This document shows positions 25,663 to 34,227 of a stretch of 64,000 nt of DNA, one piece after another. Under the pieces are notes generated by a model. The model saw only the letters and a list, made by a program, of their open reading frames with translations. It was not told where the DNA came from and did no database searches. Made by a program: the position numbers and the translations under genes. Each line of letters begins with the position of its first letter. The stretch's first letter is position 1. This DNA comes from Streptomyces armeniacus (GTDB taxonomy: Bacteria > Actinomycetota > Actinomycetes > Streptomycetales > Streptomycetaceae). The stretch spans positions 3,463,367 to 3,527,366 of the forward strand of contig NZ_CP031320.1 of assembly GCF_003355155.1 (NCBI RefSeq), given 5' to 3'.

Positions 25663-27093
25663 TCAGAGGATCGACCCCGGTGTGTACGCGGCGGCCTCCG
25701 GATACCGCTTGGTGACGTCCTCGATCCGTGCCACGACCGCCGCCACCTGCTGGGCCGCCGCGCCCGTGAAGGACAGCCGGTCGGCCATCAGCGCGTCCAG
25801 TTCCCCGCGGTCCAGCGGGACGCGGGTGTCGGCGGCCAGCCGGTCCAGCAGCCCGTTGCGCTCGGCGCCGGCGCGCAGCTCCAGCGCCGCCGCGACGGCG
25901 TGCTCCTTGATGGCCTGGTACGCGGTCTCACGCCCGACTCCCGCCCGCACCGACCCCATCAGCACCTTGGTGGTGGCCAGGAACGGCAGGAACCGGTCCA
26001 GTTCGCGGGCGACGACGGCGGGGAAGGCGCCGAACTCGTCGAGCACCGTCAGGAACGTCTCCAGCAGCCCGTCGTACGCGAAGAACGCGTCCGGCAGCGC
26101 CACCCGGCGTACGACCGAGCAGGAGACGTCGCCCTCGTTCCACTGGTCGCCCGCCAGCTCGCCCGTCATCGATGCGTAGCCGCGCAGCACGACCGCGAGC
26201 CCGTTGACGCGCTCGCACGAGCGGGTGTTCATCTTGTGCGGCATCGCGGAGGAGCCGACCTGGCCCTCCTTGAAGCCCTCCGTCACCAGCTCCTGCCCGG
26301 CCATCAGCCGGATCGTCTTCGCCAGCGACGAGGGGGCGGCGGCCAGCTGGACGAGCGCGGTGACCACGTCGTAGTCCAGCGACCGCGGATACACCTGGCC
26401 GACCGAGGTGAACGCGCGCGGGAAGCCGAGGTGCCCGGCGGTCCTCCGTTCCAGCTCGGCCAGCCGCTCCTGGTCGCCGCCGAGCAGGTCCAGCATGTCC
26501 TGAGCGGTGCCGACCGGGCCCTTGATGCCGCGCAGCGGGTAGCGGCCGATGAGGTCCTCCAGCCGCTCGTGCGCGGCCAGCAGCTCGTCGGCGGCGGTCG
26601 CGAAGCGCTTGCCGAGTGTCGTCGCCTGCGCCGCCACGTTGTGGGAACGGCCCGTCAGCACCAGCTCGGCGTGCTCCGCCGCGAGCTTGCCCAGCCGGGC
26701 GAGGAGGGCGACCGTACGGTCCCGTACGTGCTCCAGGGAGAGCCGGATCTGCAGCTGCTCGACGTTCTCGGTGAGGTCGCGCGACGTCATGCCCTTGTGG
26801 ATCTGCTCGTGCCCGGCGAGCGCGTTGAACTCCTCGATACGGGCCTTCACGTCGTGCCGCGTGACCTTCTCGCGCTCCGCGATCGACGCCAGGTCGACCT
26901 GCTCCAGCACCCGCTCGTAGGCGGCGAGCGCGCCGTCGGGCACCTCGATGCCCAAGTCCCGCTGCGCGCGGAGCACGGCGAGCCACAGCCGCCGCTCCAG
27001 CCGCACCTTGTGCTCGGGGGACCACAGGACGGCCAGCTCCGTGGAGGCGTAGCGGCCGGCAAGGACGTTCGGGATGCGGGGCTTCTCAGTCAC
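25663..27093 (-). CDS. purB: Adenylosuccinate lyase
   Basis: 476 residues. It catalyses two steps of purine biosynthesis: SAICAR to AICAR plus fumarate, and adenylosuccinate to AMP plus fumarate. The fumarase/aspartase-family signature is GSSAMPHKMNTRSCERV (catalytic Ser loop). The general-acid region is MTSRDLTENVEQ and the third conserved region LTGRSHNVAAQATTLGKR. GTG start at 27093. Housekeeping gene, standing 53 bp upstream of mug. Confidence 0.97.
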   Translation of the reverse strand: MTEKPRIPNVLAGRYASTELAVLWSPEHKVRLERRLWLAVLRAQRDLGIEVPDGALAAYERVLEQVDLASIAEREKVTRHDVKARIEEFNALAGHEQIHKGMTSRDLTENVEQLQIRLSLEHVRDRTVALLARLGKLAAEHAELVLTGRSHNVAAQATTLGKRFATAADELLAAHERLEDLIGRYPLRGIKGPVGTAQDMLDLLGGDQERLAELERRTAGHLGFPRAFTSVGQVYPRSLDYDVVTALVQLAAAPSSLAKTIRLMAGQELVTEGFKEGQVGSSAMPHKMNTRSCERVNGLAVVLRGYASMTGELAGDQWNEGDVSCSVVRRVALPDAFFAYDGLLETFLTVLDEFGAFPAVVARELDRFLPFLATTKVLMGSVRAGVGRETAYQAIKEHAVAAALELRAGAERNGLLDRLAADTRVPLDRGELDALMADRLSFTGAAAQQVAAVVARIEDVTKRYPEAAAYTPGSIL

Positions 27094-27102
27094 CCGAGGA
27101 TT

Positions 27103-27894
27103 CTACGGCGTGTCCTCACAGCTCAGCGGACCGAGCTCCGGCCGCTTCGGCGCCCGCCCGTCGCCGGAGGAGCGGCCGGTCAGCCGCCGTACGATCCACG
27201 GCACCAGGTGCTCGCGGGTGAAGCGCAGGTCCGCGCGGCGGCGTACGGCCCAGCCCGGCGCGGCGGCGGGCGGCAGCGGGCTGTTCCAGTCGTCCTCGGC
27301 CGCGTGCCCGAGGCGCTGCCACACGGCCTCCGCGACCCGGCGGTGCCCCTCGTCGGTCAGGTGCAGCCGGTCGTCGGACCACAGCCGGGGGTCGCCGAGC
27401 GGCTCCGAGGCGTACAGGTCGACGACGAGCGCGCCGTGCCGTTCCGCCAGCTCGTCGACGAAGGCGAACAGGTGCTCCATCCGGTCCCGGTAGCGCTCCA
27501 GCACCGGGCCGCGCCGGGCCGGACTCCGCATCAGCACCAGCTGCCCGCAGCGCGGCGCGAGCGCCGCGGCGGACTCCTCCAGCAGCCCGCACACGCGGGC
27601 CATGTCGCACCGGGGGCGGAGCGTGTCGTTGAGGCCGCCGACGAGGGTGACCAGATCGGGCTTCATGTCCGCGGCGACGGGCACCTGGTCCTCGGCGATC
27701 TGCTGGATGAGCTTGCCGCGCACCGCGAGGTTCGCGTAGCGGAAGCCGGGCGTACGGGCGCCGAACCGGGCGGCCAGCAGATCGGCCCAGCCCCTGTACG
27801 TACCGTCCGGGAGCGCGTCCGACATGCCTTCGGTGAACGAGTCGCCCACGGCGACGAAGCTGCTGATCGGGGGCGGTGCGGGGGTGCTTTCCAT
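27103..27894 (-). CDS. SGNH/GDSL hydrolase
   Basis: 263 residues. The SGNH blocks are clear: block I VAVGDSFTEGMSD (nucleophile Ser), block II NLAVRGKLIQQ (Gly), block III VGGLNDTLRP (Asn), and block V DRLHLTDEGHRRVA (Asp/His). These enzymes are esterases, lipases or deacetylases; the substrate here is unknown. No signal peptide, so cytoplasmic. ATG 27894 fits the domain start, though the ribosome site is weak. It ends 9 bp before the purB start on the same strand, so they may share a transcript. Confidence 0.9.
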   Translation of the reverse strand: MESTPAPPPISSFVAVGDSFTEGMSDALPDGTYRGWADLLAARFGARTPGFRYANLAVRGKLIQQIAEDQVPVAADMKPDLVTLVGGLNDTLRPRCDMARVCGLLEESAAALAPRCGQLVLMRSPARRGPVLERYRDRMEHLFAFVDELAERHGALVVDLYASEPLGDPRLWSDDRLHLTDEGHRRVAEAVWQRLGHAAEDDWNSPLPPAAAPGWAVRRRADLRFTREHLVPWIVRRLTGRSSGDGRAPKRPELGPLSCEDTP

Positions 27895-27954
27895 GGCCCG
27901 CCCAGGATAGCCGGGCGCGGCGGTGTGCCCGGACACCGCCCGGGCACACCGCTC

Positions 27955-28045
27955 CGTACGGATCACGCTCCGTACGAGGCCCTCCGTACGAGCCGCTCCC
28001 GTACGGGGCGGGGCCGCTCCCGTGCAGAGCGCCGCGTACGGAGGG
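27955..28045. repeat. CGTACG-rich intergenic cluster
   Basis: Between the SGNH hydrolase start and the CNNM gene stop, five CGTACG palindromes occur within about 90 bp, mostly in the form CTCCGTACGG/CTCCGTACGA. No ORF or promoter is convincing here. See the finding on CGTACG over-representation. Confidence 0.7.
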
Positions 28046-28054
28046 ACTCCGGCG

Positions 28055-29074
28055 TCAGCCCGTCAGCGGCCGCCCCACCAGCTGCCGCAGCACGTCCTCC
28101 ATGGTGACCAGCCCGGCCGCGCGCCCGTCCGGCCCGATCACCGCCGCGAGGTGGGTGCCGCTGCCGCGCATCGCGCCGAGCACGTCGTCGAGCGGCATCG
28201 TCGCCCGTACGAGTGCGATCGGCCGCATCGCCGTCAGCGGGAACGCCTCCTCGCGCGGGGTGGCGTCCAGCGCGTCCTTGACGTGCAGGTAGCCGAGCGC
28301 CCGCCCGTTGCGGTCCACCACGGGGAAGCGGGAGAAGCCGGAGCTGACGGACAGCCGCTCCAACTCCTCGGGGCTGATGCCCAGCGGCGCCGTCACGGCC
28401 CGGTCCAGCGGGCGCGCCACTTCGGAGACCGGCCTGCGGCCGAGCTCCAGCGCGTCCCGCAACCGTTCCGTGGAGCGCTCGTCCAGCAGCCCGGCCTCGC
28501 TGGAGTCGGCGACCATACGGGCGAGTTCGTCGTCCGAGAACGTCGACTCGACCTCGTTACGCGGCTCCACCCGGATGAGCTTCAGCAGCCCGTTCGCGAA
28601 CGCGTTGACCGAGAACACCACCGGACGCAGCGCGCGGGACAGCGCGACCAGCGGCGGCCCCAGCACCATCGCGGTGCGCTGCGGCTCGGCCAGCGCGATG
28701 TTCTTCGGGACCATCTCGCCGAACAGCATGTGCAGATACGTCGCCACGGCCAGCGCGATGGCGAACGACACCGGGTGGATCAGCCCTTCCGGCACGCCCA
28801 CCGAGTGGAACAGCGGCTCCAGCAGATGCGCGATCACGGGCTCCGCGACCACACCCAGCACCAGGTTGCACAGGGTGATGCCCAGCTGGGCCGTGGCCAG
28901 CAGCGCGGACACGTGCTCCAGGCCCCACAGCACGCTGCGGGCCCGCCGGTCGCCCTGCTCGGCGAGCGGTTCGATCTGGCTGCGCCGGACGGAGATCAGG
29001 GCGAACTCGCCGCCGACGAAGGCCGCGTTGACGACCAGCGTCAGCAGCCCGATGAACACCTGCACGGCGGTCAT
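28055..29074 (-). CDS. CNNM/CorC-family membrane protein with CBS domains (second of pair)
   Basis: 339 residues. An N-terminal DUF21/CNNM transmembrane domain (about residues 1-175, e.g. VFIGLLTLVVNAAFVGGEFALIS; LATAQLGITLCNLVLGVVAEP; FGEMVPKNIALA) precedes two CBS domains (about 200-335, ending VTMEDVLRQLVG). Bacterial homologues are linked to Mg2+/Co2+ efflux or resistance. It lacks the C-terminal CorC/HlyC domain of its partner. ATG 29074 overlaps the partner's stop in an ATGA junction, so the two are translationally coupled and may form a heterodimer. Confidence 0.92.
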   Translation of the reverse strand: MTAVQVFIGLLTLVVNAAFVGGEFALISVRRSQIEPLAEQGDRRARSVLWGLEHVSALLATAQLGITLCNLVLGVVAEPVIAHLLEPLFHSVGVPEGLIHPVSFAIALAVATYLHMLFGEMVPKNIALAEPQRTAMVLGPPLVALSRALRPVVFSVNAFANGLLKLIRVEPRNEVESTFSDDELARMVADSSEAGLLDERSTERLRDALELGRRPVSEVARPLDRAVTAPLGISPEELERLSVSSGFSRFPVVDRNGRALGYLHVKDALDATPREEAFPLTAMRPIALVRATMPLDDVLGAMRGSGTHLAAVIGPDGRAAGLVTMEDVLRQLVGRPLTG

Positions 29075-30417
29075 CGCCACACCCCCTCGTCCTCGTCGCT
29101 CGCATCGGCGGGCAGCGGCCCCGTGAGCCGCACCCGGGCCGCGCGCCGTCCGGTGGCGTCGGCGACCTCGATCCGCCAGTCCGCGACGTGCAGTACGTCG
29201 CCCTCGACGGGGATGCGGCCCAGCTCGGCGGCGACCAGCCCGGCCAGCGTCTCGTACGGGCCCTCGGGGGCGCGCAGTCCTATGCGTTCGAGCTGGTCGG
29301 TACGGGCGGCGCCGTCCGCGTCGAACAGCGGCCGCCCCTCCGGGTCCTCGCCGGCGGGCGCCAGGTCCGGGGTCTCCTGCGGGTCGTGCTCGTCCCGCAC
29401 TTCGCCGACGACCTCCTCGATGACGTCCTCCAGCGTGACCACGCCGGCGGTGCCGCCGTACTCGTCGATGACGACGGCGATGCTCCGCTCGCCGCCCGGC
29501 ATGCGGTCCAGGAGCCGGTCCACGGTCAGCGACTCGGGCACCAGCAGCGGCTCCCGCATGAACGCCGTGACGGGCCGCGAGGGCCGCTCCGCGGCGGGCA
29601 CCGCCAGGACGTCCTTGACGCGGGCGATGCCGACGACGGTGTCCAGGCTGCCCTCGTACACGGGGAACCGGGACAGGCCGGTGGCGCGCGTCGCGTTGGC
29701 CACATCCTCGGCGGTGGCCTGCACCTCCAGGGCGGTGACCTGGACGCGCGGCGTCATCACGTTCTCCGCCGTCAGCTCCGCCAGGTGCAGGGTGCGGACG
29801 AACAGGTCGGCGGTGTCCGCCTCCAGCGCGCCCTCCTTGGCGGAGTGCCGGGCCAGCGCCACCAGCTCCTGCGGTGAACGGGCGGACGCCAGCTCCTCGG
29901 TGGGCTCCAGGCCGAGCCGGAGCAGGATGCGGTTGGCGCTGTTGTTGAGGTGCCGGATCAGCGGCCGGAAGGTGGCGGAGAACACGCGCTGCGGTGTCGC
30001 GACGCGCTTGGCGACCGGCAGCGGCCGCGAGATCGCCCAGTTCTTCGGCACCAGCTCGCCGACGACGATGACGAAGACGGTGGACATGGCCGTACCGAGG
30101 AGCAGGGCGACCGAGGACGCCGCCGACTCCGGCACGCCCACGGACTGCACCGGTCCGGAGATCAGCCGGGCGATGGACGGCTCGGCGAGCATGCCCACGA
30201 TGAGGTTGGTGACGGTGATGCCGAGCTGTGCGCCGGAGAGCTGGAACGTGAGGGAGGTGACGGCCTTGAAGGCGCTGGCGGCGCCCCGCTCGCCGTTCTC
30301 CACGGCCTGCTCGAGCTCGGCCCGCACCACGGTCGTCAGCGAGAACTCCGCCGCGACGAAGCCGCCGCACGCCAGGGCGAGCAGGACCGCCACGAGCAGG
30401 AGGAGCACTTCGGTCAT
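29071..30417 (-). CDS. CNNM/CorC-family membrane protein with CBS and CorC domains (first of pair)
   Basis: 448 residues. The N-terminal DUF21 membrane domain (VLLLLVAVLLALACGGFVAAEF; LSGAQLGITVTNLIVGMLAEP; VVGELVPKNWAIS) is followed by a CBS pair (ENVMTPRVQVTALEV through VTLEDVIEEVVGEVRDEHD) and a C-terminal CorC/HlyC FAD-like domain. Likely a divalent-cation exporter or its regulator in the cell membrane. It overlaps the second CNNM gene by 4 bp. A possible 31-codon leader ORF ends on its start codon (30414-30509). Confidence 0.93.
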   Translation of the reverse strand: MTEVLLLLVAVLLALACGGFVAAEFSLTTVVRAELEQAVENGERGAASAFKAVTSLTFQLSGAQLGITVTNLIVGMLAEPSIARLISGPVQSVGVPESAASSVALLLGTAMSTVFVIVVGELVPKNWAISRPLPVAKRVATPQRVFSATFRPLIRHLNNSANRILLRLGLEPTEELASARSPQELVALARHSAKEGALEADTADLFVRTLHLAELTAENVMTPRVQVTALEVQATAEDVANATRATGLSRFPVYEGSLDTVVGIARVKDVLAVPAAERPSRPVTAFMREPLLVPESLTVDRLLDRMPGGERSIAVVIDEYGGTAGVVTLEDVIEEVVGEVRDEHDPQETPDLAPAGEDPEGRPLFDADGAARTDQLERIGLRAPEGPYETLAGLVAAELGRIPVEGDVLHVADWRIEVADATGRRAARVRLTGPLPADASDEDEGVWR

Positions 30418-30509
30418 CGGGTCACCTCCGTCCCATGGTCGGTCAGGGCGGGGGGACGTGCTCGATGGCTCGGACCGGCGGTGCAGCCGGTACTGGGAGG
30501 CTCGCCCAT
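30414..30509 (-). CDS. Possible 31-residue leader ORF of the CNNM operon
   Basis: An ATG at 30509 opens a 31-codon frame (MGEPPSTGCTAGPSHR at its start) whose TGA stop overlaps the CNNM ATG in an ATGA junction. That arrangement would couple translation of the leader to the cation-transport genes. The ribosome site (AAAGG) is poorly spaced and the peptide has no known homologue. It may be fortuitous. Confidence 0.25.
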   Translation of the reverse strand: MGEPPSTGCTAGPSHRARPPALTDHGTEVTR

Positions 30510-30600
30510 GTGCGGACGCTCACACCTTTCGTCAGTGGCGGGTGGTGCGGTGGAGAGCTCATGGTAAAGGGCCAGCAAAGCCGGTGATCGGCCGGGCCGG

Positions 30601-31023
30601 TCAACGCAGCGGCTTGACCCAGCGGCTCCACTGCGGCTCGGGGGCGTAGCCCGCGGCCGTCCACGCGGCGTGCGCGTCCTCGTTGCGGTCGAGGACCATG
30701 GCGTCGCCGCGCCGCCCGCCCAGCGCGGTGAAGCGCGCCTCGGCCGCCGCCAGCAGGGCGGTCGCCACGCCGCGGCGGCGGTGCCGGGGGTGGACCGCGA
30801 GGCGGTAGAGGTGGCAGCGCCAGCCGTCGAAGCCCGCGATGACGGTCCCGGCCAGCTCGCCGTCGCGCTCGGCCAGCAGCAGCGCGCCTGAGTCGCGCTC
30901 GACCAGCACGGACACGCCCGTACGGTCGTCGCTGACGCTCGTGCCCTCGGCGGCGTCCTTCCAGAAGGCCAGTACGGAGTCGGTGTCGGCGCCGGTGGCC
31001 GCGCGTATCCGGAGATCGTCCAT
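30601..31023 (-). CDS. GNAT-family N-acetyltransferase
   Basis: 140 residues. The compact GNAT domain has LYRLAVHPRHRRRGVATALLAAAEARFTALGG (motif A, residues about 70-100) and the terminal WTAAGYAPEPQWSRWVKPL motif. The start DLRIRAATGADTDSVLAFW is the classic N-terminal strand. Acyl acceptor unknown. It is transcribed away from the ABC ATPase region towards the CNNM operon, about 180 bp upstream of it. Confidence 0.9.
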   Translation of the reverse strand: MDDLRIRAATGADTDSVLAFWKDAAEGTSVSDDRTGVSVLVERDSGALLLAERDGELAGTVIAGFDGWRCHLYRLAVHPRHRRRGVATALLAAAEARFTALGGRRGDAMVLDRNEDAHAAWTAAGYAPEPQWSRWVKPLR

Positions 31024-31128
31024 GGCGGCATCCCAGCACCGGGCCGCGGGGCGTTGCGCGGAATTCCAGCATGCGGGCGGGCACCCGTACAGGCCGTGCG
31101 CGTACGCGTACGGGCGCGCCCGCCCGCG

Positions 31129-31911
31129 TCAGCCGTGCCGGACCACGTCGAAGCGCTTCATGCGTTCCAGCACGGCGTCGGCCGTCGGCTCCGGCATCTG
31201 GTCGACGATCCGGCCGTCGCCGAGGAAGAGCACCAGGTCCGAGTGGCTCGCGGCGCCCGGGTCGTGCGTGACCATGACGACGGTCTGGCCCAGCCGGTCG
31301 ACGGCCTCCCGCAGGAAGCGCAGCACCTCCAGGCCCGACCGGGAGTCGAGGTTCCCGGTCGGCTCGTCCGCGAAGATCAGCTCGGGCCGGGACGCGAACG
31401 CCCGCGCACACGCCACCCGTTGCTGCTGCCCGCCGGACAGCTGCGCGGGCCGGTGGCTCAGCCGGTCGCGCAGGCCGAGCGTGTCGACGACCGTGTCCAG
31501 CCACGTACCGTCCGGCTTGCGGCCCGCTATGTCCATGGGCAGCGTGATGTTCTCGGCCGCCGACAGCGTCGGCAGCAGGTTGAACGACTGGAAGACGAAG
31601 CCGACGCGGTCCCGCCGCAGCCGGGTCAGCTCCCGTTCGCCGAGGCCGGTGATCTCGGCGTCCCCGAGCCACACGCGGCCCGAGCTGACCGAGTCGAGCC
31701 CGGCCAGGCAGTGCATCAGGGTCGACTTCCCGGAGCCCGAGGGCCCCATCACCGCCGTGAACCGGCCGCGGGCGACGGCCACGTCGACCGCGTCCAGCGC
31801 CAGCACCGCCATGTCGCCCGTGCCGTACGCCTTGGTGAGTGCCTCCGCGCGGGCGGCGGGCGGACCGCCCCCCGCGTCCTCGTACGTCTTCTCCGTTACC
31901 GGTGTGGACAC
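31129..31911 (-). CDS. ABC transporter ATP-binding protein (MacB/LolD type), orphan
   Basis: 260 residues. It has the complete ATPase set: Walker A MGPSGSGKSTLMH, Q-loop VFQSFNLLPTLSA, signature LSGGQQQRVACARAF, Walker B LIFADEPTGNLDSRSG and H-loop VMVTHDP. The FNLLPTL and PTGNLDSRSG segments place it with MacB/LolD ATPases, which drive FtsX-like permeases for lipoprotein or peptide export. No permease lies on either side, which is unusual because these genes normally sit in pairs. GTG 31911 has GGGAGG upstream. Confidence 0.93.
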   Translation of the reverse strand: MSTPVTEKTYEDAGGGPPAARAEALTKAYGTGDMAVLALDAVDVAVARGRFTAVMGPSGSGKSTLMHCLAGLDSVSSGRVWLGDAEITGLGERELTRLRRDRVGFVFQSFNLLPTLSAAENITLPMDIAGRKPDGTWLDTVVDTLGLRDRLSHRPAQLSGGQQQRVACARAFASRPELIFADEPTGNLDSRSGLEVLRFLREAVDRLGQTVVMVTHDPGAASHSDLVLFLGDGRIVDQMPEPTADAVLERMKRFDVVRHG

Positions 31912-32075
31912 CGCGCCTCCCGCGTCGGTCGGTCCGGCAGGTCAGGCCAACTCCCCGTGGGGGAGCGGAGGGTAGAACGGTTACCCAGCGGGGCGGCATC
32001 CATCCCCGTACGCAACCACGCGCCGCCGTCTCCGTCCGCGCCCTCCCGCGCCCGCGTACCCGCCGCTTGTCGCGA

Positions 32076-32091
32076 TAGCGTTTCGGCGCTA
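32076..32091. promoter_or_regulatory. Operator-like inverted repeat upstream of the antitoxin
   Basis: TAGCG-TTTCGG-CGCTA, perfect 5-bp arms around 6 bp, ends 10 bp before the GTG of the ribbon-helix-helix gene. It overlaps a likely -10 element (GATAGCGT). Ribbon-helix-helix antitoxins normally repress their own promoter through such sites. Confidence 0.5.
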
Positions 32092-32101
32092 GCGTGAAGG
32101 T

Positions 32102-32338
32102 GTGGCCAAAACACAGCTGAACGTCCGCGTGGACGAGGCGACCGCGGAGACCGCGCGCGAGCGGGCTCTGCAGAGGGGCATGAGCGTGAACCGCTATATC
32201 GAGGAGCTCGTCCAGCGGGACGCGGGCGAGGTGGGGCACACCTTCGTGGACGCCGCCGCGGACTTCATGAAGAGCTACGAGTCGGTGTTCGCCGAGGAGT
32301 TCGGCAGCCGGGAGAGCGAAGGCCGCAGCCGTACGTGA
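32102..32338 (+). CDS. Ribbon-helix-helix antitoxin-like protein
   Basis: 78 residues. KTQLNVRVDEATAETARERALQRGMSVNRYIEELV is a ribbon-helix-helix DNA-binding domain, and the C-terminal tail (AADFMKSYESVFAEEFG) would bind the toxin. GTG start. It overlaps the downstream Fic-like gene by 4 bp (GTGA), the usual coupled antitoxin-first order. Predicted to neutralise the toxin and repress its own operon. Confidence 0.85.
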   Translation: MAKTQLNVRVDEATAETARERALQRGMSVNRYIEELVQRDAGEVGHTFVDAAADFMKSYESVFAEEFGSRESEGRSRT

Positions 32339-32703
32339 CACTCCGCATCGATCTCGCCTGGCTGCTCATCGCTGAAGAGAAGACTCCCGGTGACCCGCGT
32401 GTCACCGACTACGGCGCGCTCATCGCCGCCGTCAGCCGCCACGAGGCCGCCGTCTTCGACCGGCCCGTCTACACCGACCCGCACGAGCGCGCGGCCGCGC
32501 TGCTCCAGCTGCTGCTGCACGTCCCCGCCTTGGAGCGGTCCAACGCGCTGTTCGCCTCGGCCGTCGCGTACGCCTACCTGGTCGCCAGCGGCCTCAAGGT
32601 CGCCACCTCGCCCGAGCAGATCCGCGACCTGGCGCGCCTGGTCAAGGACGGTACGGCGGACGTGTACGCCATCGCGGACGAGCTGCGCACCTGGAGCCTC
32701 TGA
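32335..32703 (+). CDS. Fic/Doc-like toxin with degenerate active-site motif
   Basis: 122 residues. The layout matches the Fic-family toxin of streptomycete toxin-antitoxin pairs: DYGALIAAVSRHEAAVFDRPVY, then RAAALLQLLLHVPALERSNALFASAVAYAYLVASG, and a C-terminal DLARLVKDGTADVYAIADELR. In Doc and Fic enzymes the central region carries HXFX(D/N)-N-KR or HXFX(D/E)GNGR; here it reads HVPALERSNALFA. The histidine and Asn are kept but the phosphate-binding Gly/Lys/Arg pattern is not. Either the mechanism differs or the enzyme is inactive. It pairs with the upstream antitoxin. Confidence 0.82.
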   Translation: MTLRIDLAWLLIAEEKTPGDPRVTDYGALIAAVSRHEAAVFDRPVYTDPHERAAALLQLLLHVPALERSNALFASAVAYAYLVASGLKVATSPEQIRDLARLVKDGTADVYAIADELRTWSL

Positions 32704-32736
32704 GCGCGGAGCCCCTGCGCGTCGGCGGCTCGGCCC

Positions 32737-33288
32737 TCAGCGGTGTGCGCGCCACTCCGGCGCGAGAACCGACCAGATCTCCATGTCGTGCCGCTGCCCC
32801 CGGTGCGCGTAGCTCTCCCGCAGCACGCCGTCCCGCGTCATGCCCAGCCGCCGGGCCACCGCGATGCTCGGCCCGTTCGCCGACGACACCCACCACTCGA
32901 CGCGGTGGACGCCGCGCTCCTCGACCGCCCAGTCGATGAGCACGCGCACGGCCCTGGTCACCAGGCCCCGTCCGACCGCCGACGGCTCCAGCCAGCAGCC
33001 CGCCTCGGCGGTGCGCTGCGCCACGTCCAGCGTGCGCAGCAGGACCCCGCCGACGAGTTTGCCGTCCGTACGGATGCCGTACAGCCGGCCGGTGTCGGCG
33101 ACGGCCTTGTCGGCGTACGTCTGGAGGTACGCGCGGCTCGACTCCAGGTCCGTGACGACGTCCGGCAGCCCGTTGTGCCGCCCGATGAACTCCCGACCGC
33201 GGTCCATGTGGGCCAGGAACTCCGCGGCCTGCCACGGCTCCAGCGGGCACAGCTCCGCGCCGTCGTCCCCCAGGGGTATCGCGAACAT
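32737..33288 (-). CDS. GNAT acetyltransferase, RimJ/RimL type
   Basis: 183 residues. The RimJ/L-like GNAT domain shows AEAGCWLEPSAVGRGLVTRAVRVLIDWAV (motif A) and VEWWVSSANGPSIAVARRLGMTRDGVLRESY, the typical C-terminal half of ribosomal-protein or antibiotic-type acetyltransferases. ATG 33288 has GGAGGG upstream; the longer frame to 33351 is not supported. The substrate is unknown. It is convergent with the Fic toxin gene. Confidence 0.9.
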   Translation of the reverse strand: MFAIPLGDDGAELCPLEPWQAAEFLAHMDRGREFIGRHNGLPDVVTDLESSRAYLQTYADKAVADTGRLYGIRTDGKLVGGVLLRTLDVAQRTAEAGCWLEPSAVGRGLVTRAVRVLIDWAVEERGVHRVEWWVSSANGPSIAVARRLGMTRDGVLRESYAHRGQRHDMEIWSVLAPEWRAHR

Positions 33289-33356
33289 CGTCACCCTCCA
33301 CGTCTCCGCGCCCGTACGGACCCGGCGCTCACGGCGACGGGATCGTCTCACGTGCG

Positions 33357-33456
33357 GTGAGGGGGGGCCATGGCGTGCGTACGGGCGCTCGCCGTACGGG
33401 GGCGCGGGCGCTCGCCGTACGGAGGCCGCGAGACCGCACCGTACGGAGGCGCGCCG
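33357..33456. repeat. CGTACGG-rich intergenic cluster
   Basis: The gap between the acetyltransferase and bioD holds at least four CGTACGG copies (TGCGTACGGGCGCTCG, CTCGCCGTACGG repeated, ACCGTACGGAGGCGC). A further copy lies just inside bioD. GGCGCTCGCCGTACGG is directly repeated. No gene is evident. Confidence 0.7.
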
Positions 33457-34227
33457 TCACGGCCGTACGGCCGCCAGCCCCGCGTCCTCGGGCACGAGCG
33501 CGGCACCCGCACCCGCACCGCCGTCCCCGCCGGGCCCCCGCCAGTCGCCGCCCAGCGCGGGCGCCAGCCACCCCGGCGCCGCCGCACGGAACGCGGCCGG
33601 CTCGCGCGCCGCGGCGCCCTCCGGGAGCAGCCCGGCCAGCGGCGCGCCGGCCGCGACGGGCAGGTCCGCGAGGTTGCAGCGGCAGGCCAGGTCCGGCTCG
33701 GCCGGCCACGCGCCGACGACCACGCCCGCGCACGCCAGGCCGCGCCGCGACAGCGCCTCCGCCGTCAGCGCCGTGGCGTTGAGCGTGCCCAGGCCCGCCG
33801 CCGCGACCAGCAGCACCGGCGCCCGCAGCAGCCGGGCGGCGTCGGCCAGCGTGGCACCCGTACGGTCGTCGAACCGTACGAGGAGCCCGCCCGCGCCCTC
33901 CACCAGCACCAGGTCGTGCCGCGCGGCCAGGTCCACCGCCGCCTCGGCGACCGCGTCCGGGCCGACGGGCGGCAGGCCCGCCCGTCGGGCGGCCGTGGCG
34001 GGGGCCAGCGGGTCGGGGTACCGGGCCAGTTCGGCTGCGGTCACCGCGCCGCCCGCGAGCCGTACGACCTCCGCCGCGTCGCCGGGCTCGGCCGGGCCGA
34101 GGCCCGTCTGGGCGGGCTTCAGAACGGCCACGGAGCGGCCGGCGCGCAGCGCCGCCGCCGCGACCGCCGCCGTGGCGACGGTCTTGCCGACGCCCGTGTC
34201 CGTCCCGGTCACCACCATGATCGCCAT
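33457..34227 (-). CDS. bioD: Dethiobiotin synthetase
   Basis: 256 residues. It closes the ureido ring: 7,8-diaminopelargonate + CO2 + ATP to dethiobiotin. The N-terminal P-loop [18 protein letters not shown] and VLKPAQTG are diagnostic, with [14 protein letters not shown] later. The C-terminal tail is Gly/Ala-rich. ATG 34227. Third gene of bioB-bioA-bioD, 78 bp after bioA. Confidence 0.95.
   Translation of the reverse strand: MAIMVVTGTDTGVGKTVATAAVAAAALRAGRSVAVLKPAQTGLGPAEPGDAAEVVRLAGGAVTAAELARYPDPLAPATAARRAGLPPVGPDAVAEAAVDLAARHDLVLVEGAGGLLVRFDDRTGATLADAARLLRAPVLLVAAAGLGTLNATALTAEALSRRGLACAGVVVGAWPAEPDLACRCNLADLPVAAGAPLAGLLPEGAAAREPAAFRAAAPGWLAPALGGDWRGPGGDGGAGAGAALVPEDAGLAAVRP

Noticed and set aside
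30418..30600. Possible riboswitch upstream of the CNNM operon
   Set aside because: I looked for Mg2+ or Mn2+ riboswitch-like conserved motifs and saw none. Only the possible leader ORF remains.
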